Assembly: GCA_017462565.1 (NCBI GenBank)
Contig: JAFTQW010000045.1
Span: forward strand, 1 to 64,000
DNA length: 64,000 nt
Direction: 5' to 3'
From: Ruminococcus sp.
GTDB lineage: Bacteria > Bacillota > Clostridia > Oscillospirales > Ruminococcaceae
Below are positions 42,308-51,995 of the stretch, piece after piece. Position numbers and translations under genes: made by a program. The stretch's first letter is position 1; each line of letters starts with the position of its first letter. The notes beneath the pieces were generated by a model. The model saw only the letters and a list, made by a program, of their open reading frames with translations, made no database searches and was not told the origin of the DNA.

Positions 42308-42624
42308 ATTGTATTTATTTGCATAATATTACTATGGCAGTATATGCAGCTTTGTTTTACATCATCATCGGAGAAAAATCTGAAAAAGATAAAAATAATA
42401 AATTCGTTTCAGCTCCGCTGTATAAATTGATATTAGAACAAATCCCGGACGTTTTAAATTCCGTCCACTCCTGTTTTACGGGTTTTGCGGCTTTGGCTCA
42501 ATCCCTTAATCAATATATTTTAATATCCAATTGAATAAAATAATGCGGCATTTACCGCCTTTGAGTAATAGGTTTAAGGTACAAGCTTATTATAATTTTA
42601 TTGAAAAAGGAGGTAATGCACTGT
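42308..42624 (+). other. Long leader of the rny transcript, content unexplained
   Basis: About 317 nt between the promoter and the rny start with no convincing ORF. Stem-loops are possible: TGCATA-TTAC/GTAT-ATGCA (about 42320-42350), GGACG/CGTCC (about 42448-42467) and GCGG/CCGC just before the end. I see no known riboswitch or T-box pattern. It could bind rny mRNA-degradation factors or contain a small RNA; not determined. Confidence 0.4.
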
Positions 42625-44202
42625 ATGAACTTGGAAATCGTTCTTATAATTGTAATTTGCGTTCTTATTGTCGCAGCTGTCGCTGCTGCTGTTCTGGCAT
42701 ACAGCAAGGGCGTTAATGCAGGCATTGAAAGGCGTAAACAGCAGGCGGAAGCGCTCGTTGGTTCTGCTGAGCAGCAGGCGGAGCGCATCATAGATGATGC
42801 CAAGAAAGACGCTGATAACAAGAAGAAAAGCGCTCTTGTTGAAGCAAAAGACGAAATACATAAGCTTCGCAGCGAGGCGGAGAAGGAAATCAAGGATCGC
42901 AGAGCAGATATGTCACGTCAGGAAAGACGTATTCAGCAGAAAGAAGAAAATCTCGATAAGAAAAATGATAATCTTGAGAAAAAAGAGGATATCCTCAATC
43001 AGAAAATCAAATCTGCTGACGAAAAACTTAAAGAAGCTGAAACTATCAAAAAGGGACAGCTTGATGTTTTGGAAAGAATATCTGAATTTACTAAGGATCA
43101 GGCTAAGGAATATATAATCTCAAAGCTTGAAGATGATCTCGTTCACGAAAAAGCGGTAAAGGTTGCCGCTTATGAACAGCAGATCAAGGATGAGTGTCAG
43201 GAAAAGGCAAGAAGCTATATTTCGCTTGCTATCGCTAAGGTAGCCGCAGATCAGGTTTCAGAAGCTGCCGTTTCCGTTGTTCCTCTTCCGAATGATGAAA
43301 TGAAAGGCCGTATCATAGGCCGCGAGGGACGTAATATCAGAACGCTTGAAACGCTTACCGGCGTCGATCTCATTATTGATGATACTCCCGAAGCCATTAC
43401 ACTTTCATGCTTCGACCAGATCAGAAGAGAAGTTGCAAGGATCGCTCTTGAAAAGCTTATTGCCGACGGACGTATCCACCCGACAAGAATCGAGGAAATG
43501 GTTGATAAGGCTCGCCGTGAGGTAGAATACCGTATCAAGCAGGAGGGTGAACGTGCTGTTATTGAAACTAATGTTCATGGTATAAATCACGAGCTTATCA
43601 AGCTTATCGGACGTCTTAAATACCGTACAAGTTACAGACAGAATGTTCTTGATCATTCGATCGAGGTTGCAAAGCTCAGCGGCGTTATCGCTTCAGAGCT
43701 CGGCGTAGACGCAAATATGGCAAGAAGAGCCGGACTTCTTCACGATATCGGTAAGGCTCTTACCTCTGAGATCGAAGGCTCGCACGTTCAGATCGGCGTG
43801 GATGTTTGTAAGAAGTATAACGAAAATCCTATTATTGTTCATGCCGTTGAAGCTCATCATAATGATGTTGAGCCGAAAACAGTTATTGCCTGTATCGTTC
43901 AGGCTGCCGACGCTATCTCCGCCGCAAGACCTGCCGCAAGAAGCGAAAATTATGAAAGCTATATCAAGCGCTTGCAGAAGCTTGAAGAAATCTGCAATTC
44001 CTATGAAGGAGTTGAAAAGTGCTTTGCTGTTCAGGCAGGACGTGAAGTCAGAATTATGGTTCTTCCGGAAGTTATCAACGATGAAAAAATGGTTCTCGTT
44101 GCAAGACAGATTGCTCAGCAGATTGAAACTGAAATGGATTATCCCGGTCAGATCAAGGTCAATCTTATCCGTGAAAGCCGTGTTACCGACTACGCTAAAT
44201 AA
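42625..44202 (+). CDS. rny: Ribonuclease Y
   Basis: 525 residues from ATG 42625, which fits the AGGAGG site 11 bases upstream; an ATG at 42616 is too close. One N-terminal membrane anchor (about 3-25), a long coiled coil (about 30-205), a KH domain with [15 protein letters not shown] (about 228-242), and an HD phosphohydrolase domain ([15 protein letters not shown] near 372, [10 protein letters not shown]). It is the main endonuclease starting mRNA decay in many Firmicutes. Full length. Confidence 0.97.
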   Translation: MNLEIVLIIVICVLIVAAVAAAVLAYSKGVNAGIERRKQQAEALVGSAEQQAERIIDDAKKDADNKKKSALVEAKDEIHKLRSEAEKEIKDRRADMSRQERRIQQKEENLDKKNDNLEKKEDILNQKIKSADEKLKEAETIKKGQLDVLERISEFTKDQAKEYIISKLEDDLVHEKAVKVAAYEQQIKDECQEKARSYISLAIAKVAADQVSEAAVSVVPLPNDEMKGRIIGREGRNIRTLETLTGVDLIIDDTPEAITLSCFDQIRREVARIALEKLIADGRIHPTRIEEMVDKARREVEYRIKQEGERAVIETNVHGINHELIKLIGRLKYRTSYRQNVLDHSIEVAKLSGVIASELGVDANMARRAGLLHDIGKALTSEIEGSHVQIGVDVCKKYNENPIIVHAVEAHHNDVEPKTVIACIVQAADAISAARPAARSENYESYIKRLQKLEEICNSYEGVEKCFAVQAGREVRIMVLPEVINDEKMVLVARQIAQQIETEMDYPGQIKVNLIRESRVTDYAK

Positions 44203-44215
44203 AGCGGGAACATTT

Positions 44216-44246
44216 GCGGACGGTTTAAAGCCGTCCGCTTTGATTT
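44216..44246 (+). terminator. Terminator of rny
   Basis: GCGGACGG/CCGTCCGC stem with a TTTAAAG loop and a moderate T tract. Confidence 0.8.
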
Positions 44247-44327
44247 TATCAATGATACTGCAAAAAAATAGGCGGTTTGCAGTGTTAAATATAATATCTG
44301 TCAAAACAGATGAAAAGGAGTTTTATT

Positions 44328-45968
44328 ATGCAAAAGAAATCAATTTTAGGCAAGGCGGTTTCTGTTGCCGCTTCACTCTCTCTGGCAGCGTCGGCTTTCA
44401 CGCTGAATGCGTCTGCCGAACGTGAGGTTCTTGGCTACATGGGGGATATCAATCATGATATGCTCGTTAATACAGCCGATCTTGTGACGCTTTCACGTTA
44501 TCTTCTCGGAACAGGTTCTCTTGACGGCGGAGAATACAATGCGGATCTCAATAAGGACAGTTATATCGATTCGTTTGATCTTGTTCTGCTCCGTCAATAT
44601 GTTGTTGGCATAAAGGAAAAAGAACCGATTCTCGGCGAGGAGATCATAACTACAACAACGACTACAACAACGACTACAACAACTACCACTACCACTACCA
44701 CAACTACTACGACTACCGAACAGCCGGTAGAAACAACTACGACTACGATATACTACGAAGACGACGAATTTATTGACGCTCCTATAAAGCAGGTGGAGGC
44801 TTATCTTCCGTCACAGGGCGAAGGAAATCTCGTTATTTTCTATGTCGATTTTCCGGACTGCAAATACGATTATGCTCCGTCCGAAAGTGAAATTGACGAA
44901 ATTGCTTTCGGTGAAGAGGATTTATCCGATGCAAACTATCCTTTCGACAGCATGAGCGCATTCTACTCACGTTCGTCTAAAGGAGCTATGAAGCTTCAGG
45001 GCAAGACCTTCCGCTATACTACAAAGGAAAATCAGTCTGCATATGATACGGATAAGGCTAAGCTTGCTATGGAATGCTACAACGCTTTCAAAGACAGCGA
45101 AGATTTCTCACGTTTTGACGGAGATAACGACGGCTATATCGACGCAACGCTTTTCACTGTTCCGACTAAAGCAGGCGATACCGATTGGTGGCCGTGCGCA
45201 GGTCCTCTCGGACGTGACGAGTATTCTGTTGACGGAGTAAAAGTTGGTCATATTATAACGGGAAACGCTCAGATTGAAAGTATTAACAGCTATAAAAACT
45301 TCAACAGCAGCTATCTCCACGAAATGGGACACTGTATGGGACTTCCGGATTATTATCTTTATTCAGGCGGAGACGGAGAGGGTATGCATGGCTCAGCAGG
45401 TCTTGAGCTTATGGATATGGACGCTTCTTCCGACTTCGGAGCTTCATCAAAGCTTCAGCTCGGCTGGTTCAGAAAGAATCAGATCAAGGTTTACGATGCT
45501 TCGCAGGGCAGCCAGACCTTCACTTTGAATAACGCTCAGCAGGATAATGGAAATTGCGTTATCATTCCTAACGGAAATCTTGATGATAAATATAATTCTG
45601 AATATTTTATTATTGAATACAGCACTGCCGACAGAAATAACAGCAATCCGAACTATGGTATCAGAGCCGATTCCGGAATAAGAATTTATCATATTTCCGC
45701 CGAACTTTATGATAACGGATGGTGGGTTTCATATAAGTATGCAAGCGGTTCGGAATTTACCAATAATGACAGCGGCAGACGTTTGATCAGAATCATCGAC
45801 GACACGGATACCGATAACTTCTATCGCACGGGCGATGTTGTGGACAGCAGTATTTCAGGCTTTAAATGGTATGATTCCAGCGATAATCTTACTGTTGATC
45901 CCGGATTGAAAATCACAATTGGTGCAGGCAATAACGATACTTACGAAATTACTGTAGATAAAAAATAA
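44328..45968 (+). CDS. Secreted M6-type metalloprotease with N-terminal dockerin
   Basis: 546 residues from ATG 44328 (AAGGAG eight bases upstream). Signal peptide (about 1-28). Dockerin at the N-terminus (about 35-100, GDINHDMLVNTADLVTLSRYL and ADLNKDSYIDSFDLVLLRQYV). A Thr-rich linker (about 108-140), then an M6-like peptidase with the zinc motif HEMGHCMGLPD (about 331-341) and nearby ELMDMDASSDFGASSKLQLGW. A DGDNDGYIDA calcium-type loop lies ahead of it. M6 includes immune inhibitor A. A protease on a cellulosome could process components or release plant protein; that is inference. Confidence 0.88.
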   Translation: MQKKSILGKAVSVAASLSLAASAFTLNASAEREVLGYMGDINHDMLVNTADLVTLSRYLLGTGSLDGGEYNADLNKDSYIDSFDLVLLRQYVVGIKEKEPILGEEIITTTTTTTTTTTTTTTTTTTTTTTEQPVETTTTTIYYEDDEFIDAPIKQVEAYLPSQGEGNLVIFYVDFPDCKYDYAPSESEIDEIAFGEEDLSDANYPFDSMSAFYSRSSKGAMKLQGKTFRYTTKENQSAYDTDKAKLAMECYNAFKDSEDFSRFDGDNDGYIDATLFTVPTKAGDTDWWPCAGPLGRDEYSVDGVKVGHIITGNAQIESINSYKNFNSSYLHEMGHCMGLPDYYLYSGGDGEGMHGSAGLELMDMDASSDFGASSKLQLGWFRKNQIKVYDASQGSQTFTLNNAQQDNGNCVIIPNGNLDDKYNSEYFIIEYSTADRNNSNPNYGIRADSGIRIYHISAELYDNGWWVSYKYASGSEFTNNDSGRRLIRIIDDTDTDNFYRTGDVVDSSISGFKWYDSSDNLTVDPGLKITIGAGNNDTYEITVDKK

Positions 45969-46004
45969 GCCGCATCAGATCTATTGGAAAGAAAGGTAAA
46001 AAAT

Positions 46005-47441
46005 ATGGCAAAGACAATTCTCAAAACATCTGAAAAATCCAATTTTATACTGAATATGACGGAAGAGCAATACTCTAAAATAGCCTCGCTCGGACTTCTT
46101 TCCGCTTGCTTTGCCGTTTCGCTTTTTACCATAATTCCGGAAGCGGCTGAAGGCGTTTCATATTCTGTTTCGGCTGCCGGACTCGCTGTTTCAGGCGTTT
46201 TCTGTCTTATTCTTGCACTGATCGCACTTGTGAAAAAGTACGTTTCCAAGAGCGTATTGCTTCCTGTTATAGCTTTTGCAGCTATGCTTGGCTGGGGAAC
46301 AGTTTCGCTTATAGATTCCTATGATATGAACGTGGGATTCTACGGTTTTCCCCAGCGCAGCGAAGGACTTATGGCTCTTATTTTCTATTTCGGAATTTTC
46401 GTTACTGCAATTTCTATAAAGCGTGAAAAGGCTTTGAAAACGCTTATCAGCGGAATTATCGGAGTCGGACTTCTTAATTCGGCGGTCGCTCTTATTCAGA
46501 TTTTCTTCCATAAGCTTTCACATTATACAATGATATCGCTGTATTTCGATTTTGCAGCGTCCGGACTTTCTCAGTCGCCGATTTTTCTTGCAATGGTTTT
46601 AACTCTTGCGCTTATTGCATCAAATGTTACAGGAGTTCTTGATGAAAACAAAAACCGCAGGATTTTCTGCATCATAAGTTCATGTATTTTCTCGTTTGTT
46701 ATTCTTTATACTTTTTCTGTTATGGGAATCTGCGGAATTGCTTTGTCGATTGTTTCAGCGGCAGCTGCTGTTTTCATTAAGAAAAAAACTTCTCCGTTAA
46801 GACTTGTACCGCTTATAGCTCCGGCAGCGGCAGGAGTTTTGGCTGTAGTTCTCTGTGTGACGGGAGTTACGTCTATTCTGAATAAATATCCTATTGCCGA
46901 CGGATACACGCTCTGGACGGGAGATTCCTTTAAAAGAATTTCTGCAAGCGGAAACTATAATCCGAAAACAGTAGATATACAGAAGATTGACGAGGTTTAC
47001 AGCTATATCAACAGGAAAACCGTTAATATTATCAAAGAGTATCCGCTTACAGGAACAGGTCCGGAACAGCTTGTTTATCCTCAGGTTCATACAACAAGAC
47101 TTGCTTCCGGAGATGAGTATGCGAATATGCAGGAGATGCTTGCGATTAATACTGGAACATTTGACAAAACCTATAATGAATATCTTTACACTGCCGCAAC
47201 AAGAGGAATTCCCTCGCTCATAGCTCTTTTGGCAATTATCATTTCTGTTTTATGGATAGGCGTCAAAAAGCTGAAAAAAGATGGATCGGCTGAGAATATC
47301 TGCCTTTTCTTTATTACTCTCGGAGGAGTTTTAGTGTTCCTGATCGGATGCAGCAACATCACTTTTTCACCTATATTCTGGGCTTCTGCCGGATTATTGT
47401 GTGCAGATGCGAAAAAAGATATACCTAAAAAAGTATCATAA
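46005..47441 (+). CDS. O-antigen ligase/polymerase-like membrane protein
   Basis: 478 residues from ATG 46005. About 11 hydrophobic segments; a long extracellular loop (about 310-390) includes the Wzy/WaaL-like segment EYPLTGTGPEQLVYPQ and YNEYLYTAATRGIPSL. Such proteins polymerise or transfer polysaccharide chains on the outer face of the membrane. Weak by motif only, and no glycosyltransferases are adjacent. It lies 36 bp after the dockerin protease and may be co-transcribed. Confidence 0.78.
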   Translation: MAKTILKTSEKSNFILNMTEEQYSKIASLGLLSACFAVSLFTIIPEAAEGVSYSVSAAGLAVSGVFCLILALIALVKKYVSKSVLLPVIAFAAMLGWGTVSLIDSYDMNVGFYGFPQRSEGLMALIFYFGIFVTAISIKREKALKTLISGIIGVGLLNSAVALIQIFFHKLSHYTMISLYFDFAASGLSQSPIFLAMVLTLALIASNVTGVLDENKNRRIFCIISSCIFSFVILYTFSVMGICGIALSIVSAAAAVFIKKKTSPLRLVPLIAPAAAGVLAVVLCVTGVTSILNKYPIADGYTLWTGDSFKRISASGNYNPKTVDIQKIDEVYSYINRKTVNIIKEYPLTGTGPEQLVYPQVHTTRLASGDEYANMQEMLAINTGTFDKTYNEYLYTAATRGIPSLIALLAIIISVLWIGVKKLKKDGSAENICLFFITLGGVLVFLIGCSNITFSPIFWASAGLLCADAKKDIPKKVS

Positions 47442-47471
47442 GCAAAGTAAGTTGATGCTAACAGAAATAAC

Positions 47472-47499
47472 TTGATTTTTTCTGAAAATATGATACAAT
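47472..47499 (+). promoter_or_regulatory. Promoter of the ferredoxin gene
   Basis: TTGATT, 16 bases, TACAAT, about 57 bases before the ATG. Confidence 0.5.
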
Positions 47500-47556
47500 A
47501 ATATGTAACAGGGAATTGTACATAAAATTTCCCGAATTTTACGGAGGTGCATAGAT

Positions 47557-47727
47557 ATGGCATATATTATTTCAGATGATTGCATTAGCTGCGGCGCTTG
47601 CGCTGGCGAGTGTCCTGTAGGAGCTATTTCAGAGGGAGACGGCAAATACGTTATCGACGCTGATACTTGCGTAGAGTGCGGTGCTTGCGCTGGCGTTTGT
47701 CCTGTTTCAGCTCCTTCAGCTGAATAA
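47557..47727 (+). CDS. 2[4Fe-4S] ferredoxin
   Basis: 56 residues. Two clostridial-type cluster motifs, CISCGACAGECP and CVECGACAGVCP, each CxxCxxCxxxCP. It carries low-potential electrons, for example for pyruvate:ferredoxin oxidoreductase or hydrogenase. GGAGG lies 11 bases upstream of ATG 47557. Single gene with its own terminator. Confidence 0.95.
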   Translation: MAYIISDDCISCGACAGECPVGAISEGDGKYVIDADTCVECGACAGVCPVSAPSAE

Positions 47728-47744
47728 TCAATCGAAACATTAAA

Positions 47745-47775
47745 AAGACTGCTGCAAGTGCGGCGGTCTTTTTTT
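47745..47775 (+). terminator. Terminator of the ferredoxin gene
   Basis: AAGACTGCTGC/GCGGCGGTCTT stem with G-T pairs followed by seven T. Confidence 0.85.
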
Positions 47776-47823
47776 GCATAAAAATAGTAATTCACTTGCC
47801 TTATGCAAAGGGATTCTTGTTTT

Positions 47824-48286
47824 TTCAGGGCAGCAGAATTTACTTTTGTTATCTTTATCAAGCGGATTTTGTTTCTTTAATTTCCTGCTGAACGGTGGAT
47901 TTCCGTCTGGGTATCCGTAAGGATTAATACCGGGTTTCCAAAGGGTGACTTCCTACAGCGTAGGGAGATGTCAGCTTGCTGACAGAGGGGTGCGGGTCTC
48001 CACTGTAGACCTCTCGTAAAGCGAGAAGCACCGACCGAACCGACAGGTGAGATCACGAGCAATCGTTGGGAGCAGAGTCCCCTTTATAATCTTTAAGGCA
48101 ACACCGCACAATTATTGTCGTACATTTGCTTGCATATTTTCCGTCATCTTACACAAAAACTTCTTGACATACGACAGTATGTCTGCGTCGTTTTTATGCA
48201 ATCTGACAAAAAATCTGACAGCGCATCTGCACGACAGTAATTGTGCAGTGTTGCCTTAACTAAAAAGTAAATGCAGTTACCCTGAA
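47824..48286 (-). repeat. Family B modular hairpin element, copy 4, interrupted by a family A element
   Basis: Read on the minus strand it gives GGGGACTCTGCTCCC, a hairpin row (GTCAGCAAGCTGAC at 47970-47983, CCTACGCTGTAGG at 47952-47964), CCCTTTGGAAACCCGGTATTAAT and a decayed terminal stem. Left arm CAGGGCAGCAGAATTTACTTTT. The matching right arm is split by family A copy 3. Joining the flanks restores CAGGG-AACTG-ATTTACTTTT. Together these elements account for most of the 645-bp gap between the ferredoxin and M16 genes. Confidence 0.78.
48093..48259 (+). repeat. Family A MITE-like element, copy 3, inserted in family B copy 4
   Basis: TTAA-flanked, with terminal inverted repeats GGCAACACCGCACAATTA / TAATTGTGCAGTGTTGCC. 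The ends differ from copies 1 and 2 but still pair with each other. The interior matches copy 1 (CTTGCATATTTTCCGTCATCTTACACA, ATGCAATCTGAC). Confidence 0.88.
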
Positions 48287-48372
48287 TTTTTTTCAAAATT
48301 GTATGGTAATTTTCTGGAAAATGTGTTATAATAAAAAAGTATACTATAAACAGAACAGGAGTGTTACCGCTT

Positions 48373-49638
48373 ATGAAATATAATAGAACCGAGCTTGCCG
48401 AGAATATCGGCTTTTCCTCGATCATTGATGAGAAATTCAAAACTGCAATGCTCTCCGTCCGCTTTATAACAAAGCTGGATAAGGATTCGGCAGCGGCAAA
48501 TTCACTTGGCATAGGAGTTCTTTCTTCTTCTAACGGAAAATATAAAACTCTCGCTGAGATAAATGAAAAGCTTTCTTCTCTTTACGGAGCTTCTTTGGGA
48601 ACTGCTTCAAAGAAAAGGGGAGACGTTCAGATACTTAGTCTTGCAGCTTCATGGGTGAACAAACGCTTTACTATCGACGGCGAGGACGTTGACGGTGAAA
48701 TGCTTCAGATCGTAAGAGATTGTATTTTTGCTCCGAATGCCGAAAACGGCGAATTTGCAGCGGATTCTTTTAAAATTACCAAAAAGGATCTTCTTGATCG
48801 TATTGACGCCGAGATAAATAATAAACGTGGATATGCTCTTTCAAGAGCAGCCGAAGTAGCTTTTGAGGGCGAACCGGCAGAGCTTTCCTGCTATGGCGAC
48901 AGAAAAAGTGCTGAAAGCGTTACTTCTTCCGAGGCCTTTGCGGCTTATCAGAAATTTCTTGAAACGGCTCAGGTAGAGATTTATTATATCTCACCGGAGG
49001 AAAATCCTGCGGCGGCAGAAATGTTTAAAGAGAGTTTTGCCGCTGTTAAACGTGATTCCAAGGCTGTAAGCTTCAGAAATATAAGTCCGCTTCACAGCGA
49101 AGTTGCAGAAGGTTCGGATGAATTTGACGTAAGACAGTGTAAAATGGTTATGACCTTTAAAAGCGATTCGGACGACGCCTTTGCGATAAAGCTTCTTAGT
49201 GCGATTTTCGGCGAAACGCCGGTATCCAAGCTTTTTGTGAACGTTCGTGAAAAGCTCAGTCTTTGCTATTACTGCGCCTGCCGTGTGATTTCATCAAAAG
49301 GTGCGCTTATGGTGGACAGCGGCGTTGAAAGAGAAAATATTGAGAAAGCCAAAGAGGAAATTCTTCGTCAGCTTGATGAAATACGAAACGGAAATATTTC
49401 GGATGAAGAGCTTGAAAGCGCAATTCTGGCTCTTGAGAACGGACTTGAACAGATCGGCGATACGGCTTCTTCTTATGAGAGCTGGTATTTTGAAAGATTC
49501 TGTGAGGGAAATGTTGTGACTCCGTCAGAAAGATTAAATGACTATAAAAATGTTACAAAAGCAAGAATAGTTCAGGCGGCAAATTCGTTGAAGCTTGATA
49601 GTATTTATCTGATGCTCGATAAAGAGGAGGCTGAATAA
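48373..49638 (+). CDS. M16-family peptidase-like protein, YfmF type (no HxxEH)
   Basis: 421 residues from ATG 48373. Two-domain M16 fold, but where active members have HxxEH this one reads LGIGVLSSSNGKYKTLAEI, so it is probably the inactive partner. YVFREKLSLCYY-type segments (NVREKLSLCYYCACR) are present. It overlaps the next gene by one base, and an active plus an inactive M16 subunit commonly pair in a heterodimer. In Bacillus such YmfF/YmfH proteins lie near efp-modification genes. Confident as M16-like, less so about partner function. Confidence 0.85.
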   Translation: MKYNRTELAENIGFSSIIDEKFKTAMLSVRFITKLDKDSAAANSLGIGVLSSSNGKYKTLAEINEKLSSLYGASLGTASKKRGDVQILSLAASWVNKRFTIDGEDVDGEMLQIVRDCIFAPNAENGEFAADSFKITKKDLLDRIDAEINNKRGYALSRAAEVAFEGEPAELSCYGDRKSAESVTSSEAFAAYQKFLETAQVEIYYISPEENPAAAEMFKESFAAVKRDSKAVSFRNISPLHSEVAEGSDEFDVRQCKMVMTFKSDSDDAFAIKLLSAIFGETPVSKLFVNVREKLSLCYYCACRVISSKGALMVDSGVERENIEKAKEEILRQLDEIRNGNISDEELESAILALENGLEQIGDTASSYESWYFERFCEGNVVTPSERLNDYKNVTKARIVQAANSLKLDSIYLMLDKEEAE

Positions 49639-50915
49639 TGGAAAAAAGTATTATTAAAAGCGAGCGCACCGGCGATAGCTGTATCCATGTTAAACATAAA
49701 AGCGGTCTTGATATTTATATCTGCGAAATGCCGGGTTTCAGCAGCGTTGAGGCTCTTTTTGGAACAAAATACGGCTCGGTAAACACTATGTTTAAAATGC
49801 GTGACGATGAGGATTATACCGTTGTTCCCGAGGGAATAGCTCATTTCCTCGAGCATAAGCTTTTTGAGAATGAGGACTGCGACGTATTCGAGCTTTATGC
49901 AAAAACAGGCGCAAGCGGCAACGCATTTACTTCGTTTGATAAAACCTGCTATCTTTTCAACTGCTCTAAGAATTATCAGGAATCTTTAAGAATACTGCTT
50001 GATTTCGTACAGAAACCGTATTTTACTCAGGCAACTGTCGATAAGGAACAGGGAATAATTGGTCAGGAGATAAAAATGACCAACGATAACCCCGACTGGA
50101 GACTTTTCTTTAATCTTCTTCGTGGAATGTATCATAATCATCCCGTTAAGATAGACATAGCCGGAACAGTTGAAAGTATTGCTCAGATAGACGCAGAATT
50201 GCTTTATAAGTGCTATTATACGTTCTATAATCTCAATAATATGGTTCTTTCTATCGCCGGAAATATCAATGCGGAAGAGGTTCTGGCGATATGCGATGAA
50301 TGCCTTAAACCATGTGAGGATAAGGGCTTGGAAACCGTTTTCCCGGATGAACCCGACAGCATCGTTACTCCTGAAATTTACGAGAATCAGCCGGTAGGCG
50401 CAACTCTTTTCAGCATAGGATACAAGTGCGCAAGCTGTTCCGGTATGGAGAGACTCAAAAAGACTATGGCAGCGTCTATTGCCGCTTCTATGCTTACCGA
50501 CGCTTCAACTGATATGTATAAAAAGCTTCTTGATGAAGAAATTATAAATTCCAGCTTTGCTTCAGAGGTTTTCTACGGCGACGGTTATTTTACGGTGATT
50601 TTCAGCGGTGAATCGGATAAGCCGGAGATAGTTCGCAAGAGCCTTTCCAACGAAATAGGCAGAATTATTGCTGACGGACTGAATGAAAAGGATTTTGCCA
50701 GAATTAAAAAATCTACCTACGGTGCGCTTATCAGAGAGCTTAACAACGTTGAAGCTGTTGCAAATCTTCTCATTAACGCTCATATGGACGGAGTTTCGCC
50801 CTATGATACCATAAATGTTCTTTCGGAACTTACAAGCGGAGACGTTTATGAATTTATCAAAAACGAACTTTGCGAGGATAAAACGGTTCTCTCCGTTATA
50901 AAGGGGGACGGCTGA
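49638..50915 (+). CDS. M16-family zinc protease, YmfH type
   Basis: 425 residues. The inverted zinc motif is IAHFLEHKLFEN (HxxEH, about 71-75), with the downstream Glu in the expected helix (TVDKEQGIIGQEIKM). SGNAFTSFDKTCYLFNC is typical of the family. Likely forms a dimer with the upstream inactive M16 protein. It ends one base before lgt, so all four genes from 48373 to 52862 form one transcription unit. Confidence 0.92.
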   Translation: MEKSIIKSERTGDSCIHVKHKSGLDIYICEMPGFSSVEALFGTKYGSVNTMFKMRDDEDYTVVPEGIAHFLEHKLFENEDCDVFELYAKTGASGNAFTSFDKTCYLFNCSKNYQESLRILLDFVQKPYFTQATVDKEQGIIGQEIKMTNDNPDWRLFFNLLRGMYHNHPVKIDIAGTVESIAQIDAELLYKCYYTFYNLNNMVLSIAGNINAEEVLAICDECLKPCEDKGLETVFPDEPDSIVTPEIYENQPVGATLFSIGYKCASCSGMERLKKTMAASIAASMLTDASTDMYKKLLDEEIINSSFASEVFYGDGYFTVIFSGESDKPEIVRKSLSNEIGRIIADGLNEKDFARIKKSTYGALIRELNNVEAVANLLINAHMDGVSPYDTINVLSELTSGDVYEFIKNELCEDKTVLSVIKGDG

Positions 50916-50916
50916 T

Positions 50917-51993
50917 ATGACAGTTGAAAGGATCGCTGATGCAACGCAAATAGAATTCCCGAAACTTGGGTGGGTTTTTCACATAAACCCGACGGCTTTC
51001 AAAATCGGAAACATTGAGATACAGTGGTATGGAATTCTTATAACGCTTGGACTGCTGCTTGCATTTCTCTATTGCTTTCCGAAAATGAAACGCTTCGGAA
51101 TAGACTCAAATAAAGCGATAGACGCTGTTCTCGGCGGAATTATCGGTGGAATACTCGGTGCAAGAATTTATTATGTCGTCTTTAACTGGAGCGAATATAA
51201 AGGCGATTTCAAGGAGATAATCAACATCCGGAACGGAGGTCTTGCCATTTACGGCGGCATTATCGGAGCGTTGGCTGTCGGACTTTTAATATGTAAGATC
51301 AGGAAAATAAAAATGCTTCCAATGCTCGATATAGCGTCGATCGGTTTCCTCATCGGTCAGGGAATAGGTAGATGGGGCAACTTCGTTAATCAAGAGGCTT
51401 ACGGCTCTAATACCAATTTCTTCCTCGGTATGACAGGCGGAAGGATTCAGCAGCAGATAACTCAGAATTCGCTTTACCTTGACGGCGATATGTACCAGAA
51501 AGGCATTGAGCTTGATCCGTTAAAAATGGTTCATCCGTGCTTTTTGTATGAATCGCTCTGGTGTCTGCTCGGATTTGTGGTTCTTGCATGGTTCTCGAAG
51601 CGAAGAAAATATGACGGACAGATTTTTCTTATGTATCTTACGTGGTACGGTGCAGAGAGATTCTTTGTTGAACAGCTCCGTACAGACAGCCTCATGATAG
51701 GCGAGCTGAAAGTTTCACAGATACTTTCGGGTATTATAGTTGTCGCTTCGGTAATAGCTCAGATAGTGATAATGTCGAGATATCGCCGGGACAGAGAAAG
51801 CTTCGTTCTGTATGTGAATACGGAAGAGGCAAGAACAATGCTCTCTAAGCTTCAGCAGAAAAATATCGGAATACCGCTTGACGATATTGACGAAGAGGAC
51901 GAAGATTCTTTTTCAGGCATTCTTGATGATGAGGATGAAAATGAAGAGAAAACTGAAAATAATGATGACAAAATTTCTAAGGAGGATAAATAA
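50917..51993 (+). CDS. lgt: Phosphatidylglycerol-prolipoprotein diacylglyceryl transferase
   Basis: 358 residues. It adds diacylglycerol to the lipobox Cys of prolipoproteins, serving lipoproteins such as those at 9602 and 18917. Seven hydrophobic segments; the Lgt signature GQGIGRWGNFVNQEAYG (about 147-163), GGLAIYGGIIGA and WYGILITLGLLLAF. The C-terminal 45 residues are an acidic tail rich in Asp/Glu, longer than the typical protein. Confidence 0.95.
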   Translation: MTVERIADATQIEFPKLGWVFHINPTAFKIGNIEIQWYGILITLGLLLAFLYCFPKMKRFGIDSNKAIDAVLGGIIGGILGARIYYVVFNWSEYKGDFKEIINIRNGGLAIYGGIIGALAVGLLICKIRKIKMLPMLDIASIGFLIGQGIGRWGNFVNQEAYGSNTNFFLGMTGGRIQQQITQNSLYLDGDMYQKGIELDPLKMVHPCFLYESLWCLLGFVVLAWFSKRRKYDGQIFLMYLTWYGAERFFVEQLRTDSLMIGELKVSQILSGIIVVASVIAQIVIMSRYRRDRESFVLYVNTEEARTMLSKLQQKNIGIPLDDIDEEDEDSFSGILDDEDENEEKTENNDDKISKEDK

Positions 51994-51995
51994 TT

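Noticed and set aside
42319..42534. Possible 71-residue ORF upstream of rny
   Set aside because: It has no ATG or ribosome site, and its composition is unlike neighbouring genes.
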